A stretch of 60,214 nt of DNA from an uncultured Aquimarina sp. (GCF_947500065.1 NZ_CANMQT010000006.1:1-60214), one strand, 5' to 3'. Counted from the stretch's first letter, positions 1-9,417 are shown. Program-made: numbers and translations. The notes: generated by a model from the sequence alone, not told the origin.

Positions 1-337
1 TAACGGGAGGTAGTATTTTAATAGTAACTTGTTGTATTCCACTTTTAAGTATTCCATAATTAATAGGTGCATAACCTCCATTAATCACAGAACCTATTTT
101 ATTTTTTCTAACAGAAAAAACTTTTTTGTCATTGATCAATATCTCAAAATTACAATTTGCAGATTTGATTCTTATCCCATAGTGCGTTTCTTCTTCATAG
201 TGCTTTACGGTTTTATATAATTCTAAGATGTCTTGCTGGGTGTATTGTGTTGCTGTCATTTCTTTATTTTGTTGTGTTTGACCACAAGATGCTATTGTAA
301 TCAATACTATACTATAAACTATCTTTTTGATATTCAT
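1..337 (-). CDS. Small lipoprotein, 3' end cut by window edge; possible immunity protein
   Basis: An open frame starts at ATG 337 and runs off the left edge, so about 112 residues are visible and the C-terminus is missing. The N-terminus (MNIKKIVYSIVLITIASCGQ) is a short signal peptide with a lipobox ending in Cys18, so the product should be a lipoprotein facing the periplasm or outer surface. The rest is polar and looks like a small beta-rich domain; I recognise no family. It lies 17 bases behind the 1002-residue T6SS-linked protein, on the same strand, at the end of the vgrG arm. By position it could be the immunity partner of that protein, since lipoprotein immunity factors are common for periplasm-acting T6SS effectors. 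That role is inference only. Confidence 0.7.
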   Translation of the reverse strand, partial: MNIKKIVYSIVLITIASCGQTQQNKEMTATQYTQQDILELYKTVKHYEEETHYGIRIKSANCNFEILINDKKVFSVRKNKIGSVINGGYAPINYGILKSGIQQVTIKILPPV

Positions 338-354
338 TTTTTGCAATTTTATTG

Positions 355-3300
355 CTAATTTACAAGAGGAATTTTAAAATCCAAAGCTGCTTCATAGGGA
401 TCCATTACAACAAATTCGCTACTAACTTCTTTTTCGATTTCGGCAATAGCTTCTTCACTATCTTCTTTTTTAAATTCTCCTTTACCTTTTGCTGCAACAG
501 TAACTGTTAATCCATGAAATGTAAGTTTAGGATTAAGATATACACCATCAGGATATTTAGGGTCATCTTTTACCCATTCAACAAATCCAGATAAGGTAAT
601 CCCAGTAACTACAGTAGCGTATGCATTTAGTTCTATAGCAGCTTCATAGCTCCATACATCATATTTAGTTTCATATTTAATTCCTGCATATACTTCCATT
701 TCAATTCTTCCTCCTACTTCAAGAGGAGAGTCATCTTCCGGATCTTTTAAGTCTTTAATATCTCCTGGAGTAATATTGCTTTTTCCAGAAGTAGTATTGT
801 ATTGTAAAAAACCTTTAGCAAAGACAGATCCTGTAACAGTAAGGTCTAATCGAATTTCAAAACCTCCCATTTCCATCATTCCTAGCGCGAAATATACTAC
901 TGGATGAGATTTTTGAACTAATGCCATAAAATTAAGTACGATTTCAGCTCCTATGATAGGATCAAGAATAGCAGTAAATTCTATATTGGTACCTATTTCA
1001 TTTTGCTGCTGACTTTTAGGGTTTTCTGCATACCAACTACCCGCCAATGCTACGGAAGGAGGGATAATATTTACTGAAGCTAAAGGTTTGGGAGCAAAAG
1101 CTTTTTTTATAGCTGCCAATTTATCAGCAATTTCGGCCTTTGTACTATTAGGTTTCTTTTTCTTTCCTTTAGTCTTTCCTTTAATGTTTCCTTTCTTTTT
1201 TCCCGCAAAAATGTCATCAACTATTTTTTTAAAACGTAAAATAGTCTTAAGCATTTCTACATATTTTTGATAACCAACTGTTACCTCAAATCGTTCAGCA
1301 GGACGATCCCAATCTGCCCATAAGGATAACACAATGTCAGATAATCCATCTTCTAAATTATCCTCGAAATCATATAAATCAGGTCTGGACTTGCTTAATT
1401 CAGGATCCTTATTGGCTTTTTTTACTCCTTTCTTTTTGTATTTCTTTCTTTTTTCATCTAGTTTTTCTACTTTTTCCTCGTATTTCTCCTTCTTTTTCTT
1501 ATATTTTTCTTGTTGCTTATTGAGGCTTTTTTGTCTTTTCTTTATTACATTTAATTTTGTTTTTGCTTTGGCTTTATCTTTTCCTTTTAGGTTTTCTATC
1601 TTTTTTTCCTGCTTCTTTATTTTTTTTTCGTTCTTTTTTTTATTTTCATTAGTCTCATCTATGAGACTTTCATATTTATTTGCCAAATCTTCATTCCTGT
1701 CAATCTTATCATCATATGTCTCTTTTGCATCTTTTTCAACTTCTTCTATTCGTACCTGATAATCTTTATATTTTTCGCGAACATCATTAAAAGATTCTGG
1801 ATCAGTGTTATAGCAAAACTGTAATGTCCACTTGATGTCAGGATATACATCTATATTGATTAAAGTATCTGGTTGTCTACATGTGTGTATTTTGATAGGA
1901 TATTGTTGTATATTAGATTTACTTGCAGGCCAAATATATTTAAGTACTTCTCCTAATGTTTCTTTGTCAGTAGTTGCTCCATATTGATATGGTACTTCTA
2001 TAATTACCTCTGTATCTGATAAAGCTTTGTTACTGTACGATTTTTTAGGACGATTCCAAGCTTTGCCAGATTTTCGGTCGAATCCTCCTATAATAGAATT
2101 AATATTAAGACTTGATGAAGTATGATCTTCATTAAATTCACCATTATCGTTATTATCCATATGATCACCATCTTCTTGTCCGAATTCTAAACCGGCAACG
2201 GTAATATCTTTTTTATCAGTAATACGATATCCTTTATCTTTTTTAGAAGATTCTACAACAATATAATCATCTATTTCCTTAAGATCAATAACTTTATCTT
2301 TGTGATGTAAATTTTCATTTCCTTCAAAAAGACAATTCTCAATATCAGTATCTAATTTAATAGTTACTTCTTTTCTTCCATGTCTAGGACCGGCAACAGC
2401 GGCAAAGGACATTGTTTTTGGCTTTAATCCTTGACTAGAATCATAAATAATAGCGGTGGTATCCTCATCACCTTTACTATAAATGGCTTCTATTTTAGTA
2501 TAAAAGCAAGGTTTAAACTCAGCTACATCTGTTACAATATCACCAATAATTACAGGTTTATTCCCTGATTTAGTAGCATTATTTACTGTTTTTGCTTCTT
2601 TTTCAGTAGGCTTTTCTACTGTGATTGCATTGTCTTCAAAAGCCGTTTTTTTCTTACCATCTATATTAAACTCTATAATTGGCATAATATTAAGTGTATC
2701 TCCTGCATATTCCCATCTTTTTTCTAAACGGACATCAATTACTACTTTTTGTACTTTACTTGTAGTATCATCAGCATCTTGCAATACTTTTACTTCTCTA
2801 CTAAAATATTGAGCGAACGTATTATCTGGGTTATTTACATCTTCATCCAAATCTAGATTATAGTCATAGTATTTTGTATCTTTTAACCAGACTTTTATTT
2901 CATGACCATATAATCCAGTAGTATAAATATGCAATTGTACGGCTTCAGTAAAGAATTTAGAACCGCTAATTTCATTTCCATGAATGTCTGTCCATTCTAT
3001 TCTGTCAATTTTGCGTTCTCCAATAGCATTGATAAAATATCCATTTCCAGGCTTAAACGTAGGTTCTTGTCCAGGCAATACTGGTTCTACCCAGCCCAAT
3101 CCACCACCAGAATATACAGAAGGAACTTTAAAACTTGCTTTAGGACCTTTTAAACCACTATGAAACTTAGAGTTTTTAGGGCTGTTATGAAACATATTGG
3201 CAATCCATTGGATGTTTTTTATTTCTTCGTCTGTATGCCCTTCTGTATCCGTAAATTCTAAAGAAACGCTAACGCCCGGATCTAACGTTATTAAATGTTC

Positions 3301-3363
3301 TGAATCATTAACTACTGCTTCTGTAGCCGGAGTGAGTATTTTTATATTGTTTTTACTTGCCAT
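355..3363 (-). CDS. Large unknown T6SS-linked protein, candidate effector or cargo
   Basis: This encodes 1002 residues with no signal peptide and no family I can name. The N-terminal half is beta-rich with Ig-like or adhesin-like character. Residues about 530-655 are extremely rich in Lys and Glu and should form a long charged coiled coil. A second Lys-rich linker lies near 720-745. The last 230 residues alternate hydrophobic and polar positions with many Gly and aromatic residues, as in a beta-barrel-like or membrane-interacting domain. It sits at the distal end of the vgrG arm, after the PAAR-like effector and its small membrane protein, and is followed by a lipoprotein. The absence of a Sec signal, the location and the following small gene suggest a T6SS-exported protein. 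A structural accessory protein is the alternative. Confidence 0.75.
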   Translation of the reverse strand: MASKNNIKILTPATEAVVNDSEHLITLDPGVSVSLEFTDTEGHTDEEIKNIQWIANMFHNSPKNSKFHSGLKGPKASFKVPSVYSGGGLGWVEPVLPGQEPTFKPGNGYFINAIGERKIDRIEWTDIHGNEISGSKFFTEAVQLHIYTTGLYGHEIKVWLKDTKYYDYNLDLDEDVNNPDNTFAQYFSREVKVLQDADDTTSKVQKVVIDVRLEKRWEYAGDTLNIMPIIEFNIDGKKKTAFEDNAITVEKPTEKEAKTVNNATKSGNKPVIIGDIVTDVAEFKPCFYTKIEAIYSKGDEDTTAIIYDSSQGLKPKTMSFAAVAGPRHGRKEVTIKLDTDIENCLFEGNENLHHKDKVIDLKEIDDYIVVESSKKDKGYRITDKKDITVAGLEFGQEDGDHMDNNDNGEFNEDHTSSSLNINSIIGGFDRKSGKAWNRPKKSYSNKALSDTEVIIEVPYQYGATTDKETLGEVLKYIWPASKSNIQQYPIKIHTCRQPDTLINIDVYPDIKWTLQFCYNTDPESFNDVREKYKDYQVRIEEVEKDAKETYDDKIDRNEDLANKYESLIDETNENKKKNEKKIKKQEKKIENLKGKDKAKAKTKLNVIKKRQKSLNKQQEKYKKKKEKYEEKVEKLDEKRKKYKKKGVKKANKDPELSKSRPDLYDFEDNLEDGLSDIVLSLWADWDRPAERFEVTVGYQKYVEMLKTILRFKKIVDDIFAGKKKGNIKGKTKGKKKKPNSTKAEIADKLAAIKKAFAPKPLASVNIIPPSVALAGSWYAENPKSQQQNEIGTNIEFTAILDPIIGAEIVLNFMALVQKSHPVVYFALGMMEMGGFEIRLDLTVTGSVFAKGFLQYNTTSGKSNITPGDIKDLKDPEDDSPLEVGGRIEMEVYAGIKYETKYDVWSYEAAIELNAYATVVTGITLSGFVEWVKDDPKYPDGVYLNPKLTFHGLTVTVAAKGKGEFKKEDSEEAIAEIEKEVSSEFVVMDPYEAALDFKIPLVN

Positions 3364-3392
3364 AATTCATCTGCTATTTAATCTCTTTCTCT

Positions 3393-3650
3393 TTATTTAC
3401 TATAAAACCACGCTAATAGGAGCATACCTAGTGAAATTATAAATGGTATTTTCCATAATAAACCAGTAGGCTTATAGATAAAATATAAAATGGTTGCTAT
3501 TACCAATAATACTAATGCAATTCCTCCAAAAATTATCATCCTAATGAACCCTCCAGGAACATGGGCATGACTGACAGATGGTAATAGATACCATATACAG
3601 CTTATGATTTGTAATACTATGATTATTATAGGTGCAAATTTTTGAATCAT
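3393..3650 (-). CDS. Small 3-TM membrane protein, candidate immunity protein
   Basis: This encodes 85 residues, almost all hydrophobic, with three likely membrane helices at about residues 5-22, 36-58 and 66-83 and a short polar loop after the first. It starts 14 bases behind the PAAR-like/phospholipase-like gene on the same strand. No family is recognised. A small inner-membrane protein directly behind a putative membrane-lipid-attacking T6SS effector is the usual arrangement for an immunity protein, and the membrane location fits the predicted target. The function is inferred from position and topology only. Confidence 0.7.
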   Translation of the reverse strand: MIQKFAPIIIIVLQIISCIWYLLPSVSHAHVPGGFIRMIIFGGIALVLLVIATILYFIYKPTGLLWKIPFIISLGMLLLAWFYSK

Positions 3651-3664
3651 CTTATATTTTTTAA

Positions 3665-5611
3665 TTATTCGTAGTGCGTTTCTACAGAACCTGCTTTATG
3701 AGTTCCATAACTTTTACCATTCTCATCCTTTGCAAATTTATAAACAGTATTTCGTAAATAATTTTCTAAGCTCTTCTCTGTGTCATTTAGCTTGAAGAAC
3801 ATTAAAATTTTGTACGAGGCATTGATAGCATCTTTCGCTCCTTTTATTTTTACTACCTGGTTATCATTGGCATCATAAATAGATACTCCGTCCTTTTTGG
3901 GACCATATTTTTGAGCCTTTGTCCAATCTTTAGGATCTATAGCGTCAGATTCACCGTGCTTATGTGCGTCTTGATTGTTATAAGATTGTATGTTTTTTAT
4001 AGCTTTGTTACTATCTCTTATAATATGTGCATCTGAAAAAGAATCCTGAACCATATGCAAAATTTTACCCATATGAAATAACCCGTGATAATTTTTTTCT
4101 TTAGCGTCTGGGTTTGCTTTCTTTACAGATATTGCCTTTTTGTACCACTTTGTTGCTTGTTCTACAATTTTATCTACAACTTGCTGATTTGTAAAATCTC
4201 CAGTCGGTGCCATAGAGTGCCAAAACTGGAGATCTCCATGATGCGTTCTGTAAGCCATGGTTCCTTCCTTATGCTCATCTCTAAAGGTCCTATAATAACA
4301 AGTCTCTACTGAGTTTTCGTCACCGCAAGGTACATCTGGCCAAGCGCAACCTTCATCTAATCGATAATCATACTTTAGTCCGGCTTTTTTTGCCGCTTGT
4401 TTTGTGATATTTTCGTGAACAGCTCCCTGTCCTCGGATTTTAAAAAACTCTACAGTTATTTTTTCTCCAGATTTAAGTGTAACGATTCCGTGGTCATCAC
4501 TGTCATCTTCTACAAATAGTAAATCTTTTGCTTTTTCTTCTCTATTAGGTTGATTTTGTTTTACAGAGGCTTTAAATTCTCTAATACTACCATCTTCTCC
4601 TTTTATATTAAAAGATGCATATTCAAAATCTTTACTAAGTAACTGATTGTATCGTATGAAGTCTGCGGCAAATAGTGTTCCTTCATCTCCAGAAGCATCA
4701 CCACCAATACTATCATATTCGTTTCTTATAAGATCCTCTATATAGTGACCTGTTTCTTCAATCATTGCTCGAAATAGCATCCAATTGGCAGCTGGTTCTT
4801 TTTCTGCTTTTAATACCCATTTTTCATTAAGGTGTATTGTTTTATCCTTATAATAAGCTACTTGAGTTTCAGAAAGAGATTTTTCAATTTGCCATTGGGG
4901 AGGTGGCACAGCACCTTTTGTGAGGTCATCTTTAAATTCTTTAATAGCAGTGTGTTTTATTCCTTTTCCAAAAATTCCTCTTAGTCCTGCTATAAATGGT
5001 TTAGAAGAATCATGTTCCATAGTTTCTGTACTATCCAGAAACGGAGTTTTTAAATCCCCCGTACTTTTTATGTATAAGTCTGTAGTTACAGATACTACTC
5101 TTTCTTCTTCTTTTCGTACCCAATCTTCTTTTTCTGTCTCCAAATCATTATCCTGAGACTCGACCATTTTTTTTACATTCACCAATGGATTTAATTGGCT
5201 CTGTACTTCTTCATCTGCTTGTTCTACACTGCTACTACCTGCGGCAGCCGTTTGTCCATGCCAAGTAAACTCTACACTTGGTGATCCAGAAATAGCACAC
5301 ATAGCCTTACTCTTTTCAGTAAGTATTTGTCCTTGATTAGATAATATCACTTTATCATAGAAATCCTGCCATTGGGTTATTGCAGGAACGCAAGGTAAGA
5401 AACCACTAGAACTAGGCTGTAATTTACACTGCCCAAATGTTTTGGCTTTAAGCGGCATACCAATATCCATAGTGTTGGCGATTAGCTTTTTACTACCTCC
5501 AGAATCATTTATATATTCCTTCTGTTGAGTTAGTACAACCAATGTGTCAGGTGTAGTACCAAATTGACACTTACACATTGCTCCATCTACTACCACATGT
5601 CCTGTACTCAT
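3665..5611 (-). CDS. PAAR-like (DUF4280) T6SS effector with zinc phospholipase C-like C-terminus
   Basis: This encodes 648 residues. Residues 1 to about 125 form a DUF4280 PAAR-like domain: it opens MSTGHVVVDGAMCKCQFGT, has the paired Cys of that family, then FLPCVPAITQW and KSKAMCAISGSP. Such domains cap the VgrG spike and carry fused toxins. A middle region holds EETGHYIEDLI near residue 288, which resembles a metal-binding helix without being a clean HExxH. The C-terminal 250 residues resemble the zinc-dependent phospholipase C/S1-P1 nuclease fold: HENITKQAAKKAG near 397, HHGDLQFWH near 457 and GKILHMVQDSFSDAH near 513-527, which supply spaced His and Asp ligands. The order PAAR, linker, toxin predicts a secreted antibacterial lipase delivered by the VgrG upstream. 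Zinc PLC is the best guess; a nuclease of the same fold is possible. Confidence 0.82.
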   Translation of the reverse strand: MSTGHVVVDGAMCKCQFGTTPDTLVVLTQQKEYINDSGGSKKLIANTMDIGMPLKAKTFGQCKLQPSSSGFLPCVPAITQWQDFYDKVILSNQGQILTEKSKAMCAISGSPSVEFTWHGQTAAAGSSSVEQADEEVQSQLNPLVNVKKMVESQDNDLETEKEDWVRKEEERVVSVTTDLYIKSTGDLKTPFLDSTETMEHDSSKPFIAGLRGIFGKGIKHTAIKEFKDDLTKGAVPPPQWQIEKSLSETQVAYYKDKTIHLNEKWVLKAEKEPAANWMLFRAMIEETGHYIEDLIRNEYDSIGGDASGDEGTLFAADFIRYNQLLSKDFEYASFNIKGEDGSIREFKASVKQNQPNREEKAKDLLFVEDDSDDHGIVTLKSGEKITVEFFKIRGQGAVHENITKQAAKKAGLKYDYRLDEGCAWPDVPCGDENSVETCYYRTFRDEHKEGTMAYRTHHGDLQFWHSMAPTGDFTNQQVVDKIVEQATKWYKKAISVKKANPDAKEKNYHGLFHMGKILHMVQDSFSDAHIIRDSNKAIKNIQSYNNQDAHKHGESDAIDPKDWTKAQKYGPKKDGVSIYDANDNQVVKIKGAKDAINASYKILMFFKLNDTEKSLENYLRNTVYKFAKDENGKSYGTHKAGSVETHYE

Positions 5612-5643
5612 ATTTCTTAGTCTATATTAGTGATATTGTTGTT

Positions 5644-6633
5644 TTATTTTCCAAAGAAAAAGAAACGTTTTTTCTTCTTTTTTGATATGTTTTTTTCTTC
5701 TTCCTCGCTTATTTCAAAAAGAGCAGCTCTCTTAGATGAAGATAGTGGAGTTTTGTTTTTTAAATTATACATCTCCACAGTCATCTTTTTTACTTTTCCC
5801 GAAGGGAACTCCAAATTACAAACACCAGTAATAGCATCTGCAATTAATGAATCTTTATAGATTTGATACTTTAGATCCATTTTTCCTTTAACTGGTTTTT
5901 TAATTTTATCAATAGAAATGAGATTTCCTCTCAATATATCTCGTTCACTTCTTGGATCAATACACTTTCCTTTTTGTTTGATGACAACATCGTTTTTTTT
6001 ATGTGAATGTGTACTTATTTTGTTTTTTGTTTCAAAGATTACTCCAGGAGAGTATGGGATAAACGGCAATGATATTTTATTCTTTTTTTTGTCGGTCAAA
6101 TTGATGTTGTACAACGGAGAAAAAAACATGGTTATAAACCAGTCTCGTTGTAGTATAAGATCGGTTAATTGATTTGTATTATTAATCACAGTATCCATGT
6201 TTTTTAATAATAGTTCGATTTCTTTACCTTTATAAGATTGGTTAATACTAGCTTTTTCTGTTTCCCATCTTTTTCTAATATCTTTTTGATTCAGTATGGC
6301 AACTACTTGCCCTTGTCTGTTCACCTTAAGCAATAATGGATATAATACCTTGCCACATCGCTCCGATAATTCGTCTATGAGGATGTCCGGAGCTTTTTCG
6401 TTTATATAAACCTGATGTTTTAAAATCTCAAATTCGAAATGATTATCCTCTGTTTCATCTAAACACATTACGTCAATTTCATAATGAATCTGAAGTTTTT
6501 TTTGTTTCTCATCTTCTGAAATTAAAACTACTCCATAGGTATTTGCTACCCCTACAGGATTATAGGAAAAGTGATCAAGCTTATTATCCTCTGTTTCCTC
6601 TATAATACTAGTTCCAATATCCAGTCGAGCCAT
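5644..6633 (-). CDS. Unknown T6SS-linked protein, possible effector adaptor
   Basis: This encodes 329 residues, no signal peptide, no membrane segment, mixed alpha/beta, with a very basic Lys/Phe-rich C-terminus. I do not recognise a family. It lies 18 bases behind vgrG and 32 bases before the PAAR-like effector gene, all in one direction. In other T6SS loci the gene between VgrG and the effector often encodes an adaptor or chaperone that loads the effector on the spike. Size and lack of export signal fit that role here, but no Tap/DUF4123 or DUF1795 motif is visible, so the adaptor idea rests on position. Confidence 0.7.
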   Translation of the reverse strand: MARLDIGTSIIEETEDNKLDHFSYNPVGVANTYGVVLISEDEKQKKLQIHYEIDVMCLDETEDNHFEFEILKHQVYINEKAPDILIDELSERCGKVLYPLLLKVNRQGQVVAILNQKDIRKRWETEKASINQSYKGKEIELLLKNMDTVINNTNQLTDLILQRDWFITMFFSPLYNINLTDKKKNKISLPFIPYSPGVIFETKNKISTHSHKKNDVVIKQKGKCIDPRSERDILRGNLISIDKIKKPVKGKMDLKYQIYKDSLIADAITGVCNLEFPSGKVKKMTVEMYNLKNKTPLSSSKRAALFEISEEEEKNISKKKKKRFFFFGK

Positions 6634-6651
6634 TATCCGTAATTACTACTA

Positions 6652-8436
6652 TTAAAATAGTTTTATTTTATCGTCCGCCTGAATGTCAACTTGTTTGGAG
6701 CTAACCAGTTCCATGTTTTGCTTAGAGCTTTCTATTCTTACTTTTTCACCATTGTCCAGAATTTCCTTAGCAACCAGTGTTTTATTCTCTTCAATAGTTT
6801 CTGTAGAGTTCTTTGCTGATATTGCAGAGTCTTCAGTAACACGTGTAATCATGTTAGTACCTGCATTAACTTTAATCTCTTCGGTAGCGTTGATTTCAAT
6901 ATTTTTAGCATTAAAAGTCATTGTTTCTCCTGCGGAAATCGTGATATTATTATTAGCAGTATCTATATTTATTATATTTTGATTTTTATCTGTAATAGTG
7001 ATGAATTCTGCACCATCGGCATCGTTTAGTTCTACTGTATGACCGCTTCTTGTTCGTAAAGCTTTTACGTCATTATTCTGCGTATTCCAGCCAGCAGGAT
7101 TTGCTCCTCCAGTATACAGTGTGCCTAATACATATGGTCTTTCTGCGTTACCGCCTTCAAAACCAATTAATACTTCTTCATCCAGCTCTGGAATGAAATG
7201 AAAACCTTTATCTCCACCCGCATGAGGTGTTACGATTCTTAACCAAGGAGTTAATTCGCCAGTTACTCTTTGCCAAGGGAATTGGACACGAATTCTTCCA
7301 ATTCCATCCGGGTCATTATTTTCTTTTACGATAGCTACCTGAGTTTCGCTTTTCGGAAAAGCCATCAGGTCTGTATTTGGATATACATCTAGATCGGCAG
7401 TTACTCCTTCAAATTTATTTTGGTATCTTCCGTTCTCCGTATTTGTATGAGTAACACGGGTAATTCTATAATTTCCATAATCCGCACCATCTCCCTTAAT
7501 CCCTACAATTTGACCGATTTTGATACCTGGATTATCACTAGCTCCTTTAAATACCACTTGTTTCATTTCTTCAGCCTTTTTCTGCTGTTCCACATGCATG
7601 TCTAACCTTTGTTTCAGAGAAGGGTCATTATAGGAATTTAAATAGACATTAGTTTCATTAGGGAAGAGTTCATCGCCCTTATTGCTGGTGAAACCATTAT
7701 ATCCATTAACTCCAGAGCTCACTTCACCAGTGGTTTTTTCGTGGTGACTATCTGTTAAATAATCATTTGTAAAGTATTTATAGCTGTTTGAAGTAGGTTT
7801 TAAATCCAATGAGAACTCTTGTAAATCATGACCATAAGTCAGCGTAACTTCTTCTTGATCTTCCGGTTTTCCGAATATTAAAGCACTTCCGTCATAATAA
7901 AACCATTCGCTATATTGTGCTGCTAATCTACTAGCATATTGAAAGGCACTTTCTTTATTTTGTACGCTATAGTGAATGTTGTCACTACTAGAAGGACTGA
8001 AAATCGTTTCTAACTTGGATTGATCATATCCTTGGAAGGTGTTATCTAATATGGTTGTTAAATCTACATCATTAAAAGAGTTGTAATGTGGTCCATCATC
8101 CGCTATGATACTACAGCTGTGTGCTTTTATGGTAACAAGGTCACCATTTTGTTGATGGAATCCCATAGTGCTATTTACAGAGGTTACTACGCCTTTAAAT
8201 TCAAACTCTTTATAACCAGATAAAGTTCCAATCGATGATATCTGAACTGTAATGATTTGTCCAAGGTAATTTTTAGTTTGGGATGCAATGTCTCCTGTGA
8301 TGTCTTCCAGAACATCCATTCTGCAAACTAACTCTAATATATGGTGCGCATCAATTTCTTGATGTAGCATTAATCGTTTGTAAGCATTTATTGAAGCACC
8401 TCCAATAAATATTTGTGTTGTAGATTGTAATGCCAT
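6652..8436 (-). CDS. vgrG: T6SS spike protein VgrG (TssI)
   Basis: The product is the trimeric needle tip of the T6SS. I start it at ATG 8436 (MALQSTTQIF), giving 594 residues; the frame can be extended nine codons to a GTG at 8463, but the ATG gives the usual VgrG N-terminus. The gp27-like part spans about 1-340 with SAFQYASRLAAQYSEWFYYDG near its middle. The gp5/OB part follows with DPDGIGRIRVQFPW, TPWLRIVTPHAGGDKGF and FIPELDEEVLIGFEGGN, the standard VgrG core. After it comes a beta-helix-like tail (repeated short ITI, INATEEIKVNAG strands) to the C-terminus. There is no fused toxin domain. The effector genes lie directly downstream. Confidence 0.95.
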   Translation of the reverse strand: MALQSTTQIFIGGASINAYKRLMLHQEIDAHHILELVCRMDVLEDITGDIASQTKNYLGQIITVQISSIGTLSGYKEFEFKGVVTSVNSTMGFHQQNGDLVTIKAHSCSIIADDGPHYNSFNDVDLTTILDNTFQGYDQSKLETIFSPSSSDNIHYSVQNKESAFQYASRLAAQYSEWFYYDGSALIFGKPEDQEEVTLTYGHDLQEFSLDLKPTSNSYKYFTNDYLTDSHHEKTTGEVSSGVNGYNGFTSNKGDELFPNETNVYLNSYNDPSLKQRLDMHVEQQKKAEEMKQVVFKGASDNPGIKIGQIVGIKGDGADYGNYRITRVTHTNTENGRYQNKFEGVTADLDVYPNTDLMAFPKSETQVAIVKENNDPDGIGRIRVQFPWQRVTGELTPWLRIVTPHAGGDKGFHFIPELDEEVLIGFEGGNAERPYVLGTLYTGGANPAGWNTQNNDVKALRTRSGHTVELNDADGAEFITITDKNQNIINIDTANNNITISAGETMTFNAKNIEINATEEIKVNAGTNMITRVTEDSAISAKNSTETIEENKTLVAKEILDNGEKVRIESSKQNMELVSSKQVDIQADDKIKLF

Positions 8437-8903
8437 ATGTTTTATTTTTTGTGATTTATCCACTTGCCATAAGCAGATAAATAATTTTCACTCAGTTTTT
8501 ATAAAGTTACCATTTTTATATTGGTAACTAATACTACGACCTATTTTTTCATTTAGGTAGTAAACATTTTTTTTGTCTATATAGAGATAACGTATTAGTT
8601 ATGGATTAAGTCTTAAAAAGAGAAAATGTTTTATCTGCAAAAGTATTTTGAATCTTACTTTTTAAAACAGGCTTTAGACACACCTCAGTTCTAGAAACCA
8701 TAATACACCCCAAGAAAGAACTTAAAGTAATTCGAGATATTCTCTTATAACTAAAATCATATATCTATTTGTAACGATAAGTACTACAGTCCAAAAGTTG
8801 AATTGTCTACAGGTCATAACCATCCAAACTTTATGGATGCTGAAATTATTGTGAAGATTAAAGATGATCTTCACAATTGTTTATCTAAGCTTAATTACTG
8901 CGC
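8437..8903. other. Intergenic region between vgrG and hcp
   Basis: No open frame here looks coding. Visible elements are an 8-bp inverted repeat AGTTACCA/TGGTAACT at 8505-8529, which would lie in the vgrG leader, a short CATCCA/TGGATG repeat near 8821-8838, and the hcp terminator listed separately. I see no clean TAnnTTTG box for vgrG on the minus strand. Confidence 0.5.
8848..8877 (-). terminator. Terminator-like hairpin after hcp
   Basis: An 11-bp perfect stem, ATTGTGAAGAT paired with ATCTTCACAAT, with an 8-nt loop, lies 26 bases past the stop of the first tssD gene. The U tract on the minus strand is weak, so termination may be partial. Confidence 0.55.
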
Positions 8904-9299
8904 TTAAGTTTTAGATGGCCAATTGTTGATAAATGTAGTTCCCTTAATTGAAATTTCTTTGGCGGAAAGTACTAAATGTATCTGCAAAGGCTTTGCGCTT
9001 TCGGCATTAAAATGTTCTGTGTATTCTATACAATAAGCGTCTTTAATTTCTACATTTTTTAGGCTTGACATATTGTCTCTTCTAAAAAAAGTAACTTTAC
9101 AACTTTTAGTAATTGTGGGAGAAATAGTCCATTCAAGAAAATCTGTTTTTGATGTGGATTCTATTAATAAGCTAACTTGTCCTCCTTGAGGTTTTGCACA
9201 AGGTCTCCCTGTATAATCGGTATCTTGTCTGAAGGTGAAAGAGCAATCCAAAATATTAATCTCTTCCCCATCAAGATCTAGTTTTGCTAAAAATGACAT
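8904..9299 (-). CDS. tssD: T6SS tube protein TssD (Hcp), copy 1
   Basis: This encodes 131 residues, one ring subunit of the inner tube expelled by the T6SS. It begins MSFLAKLDLDGEEINILDCS and carries QDTDYTGRPCAKPQGG, which is the Bacteroidetes TssD signature (Q-x-x-D-x-TGRP). The remainder is beta-rich, as expected for an Hcp barrel. It is paralogous to the next tssD gene but clearly diverged, with extra Cys residues and a different C-terminus. Hairpins flank it on both sides, so it is probably its own transcription unit, which would allow the abundant tube protein to be made at a higher level than VgrG. Confidence 0.92.
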   Translation of the reverse strand: MSFLAKLDLDGEEINILDCSFTFRQDTDYTGRPCAKPQGGQVSLLIESTSKTDFLEWTISPTITKSCKVTFFRRDNMSSLKNVEIKDAYCIEYTEHFNAESAKPLQIHLVLSAKEISIKGTTFINNWPSKT

Positions 9300-9388
9300 A
9301 AGTAATAATTTTAGTATTAATAACTACTTTATCAGTTCCATTATTGTTTACAAGAATGTAAATAGAGGAAATGATGACTTAAGATAGA

Positions 9389-9417
9389 AAAGGGAGTGAA
9401 AAAAAAACACTCCCTTT
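9389..9417 (-). terminator. Rho-independent terminator after hcp copy 2
   Basis: A 10-bp stem AAAGGGAGTG/CACTCCCTTT encloses a loop made only of A on the plus strand (U in the minus-strand RNA). It sits 29 bases beyond the stop of the 9446-9832 tssD gene and upstream of the other tssD. Confidence 0.72.

Noticed and set aside
1334..1759. 141-codon plus-strand frame rich in Phe and Ser
   Set aside because: It is the antisense shadow of the Lys/Glu coiled coil of the 1002-residue protein (AAA/GAA codons read as TTT/TTC).
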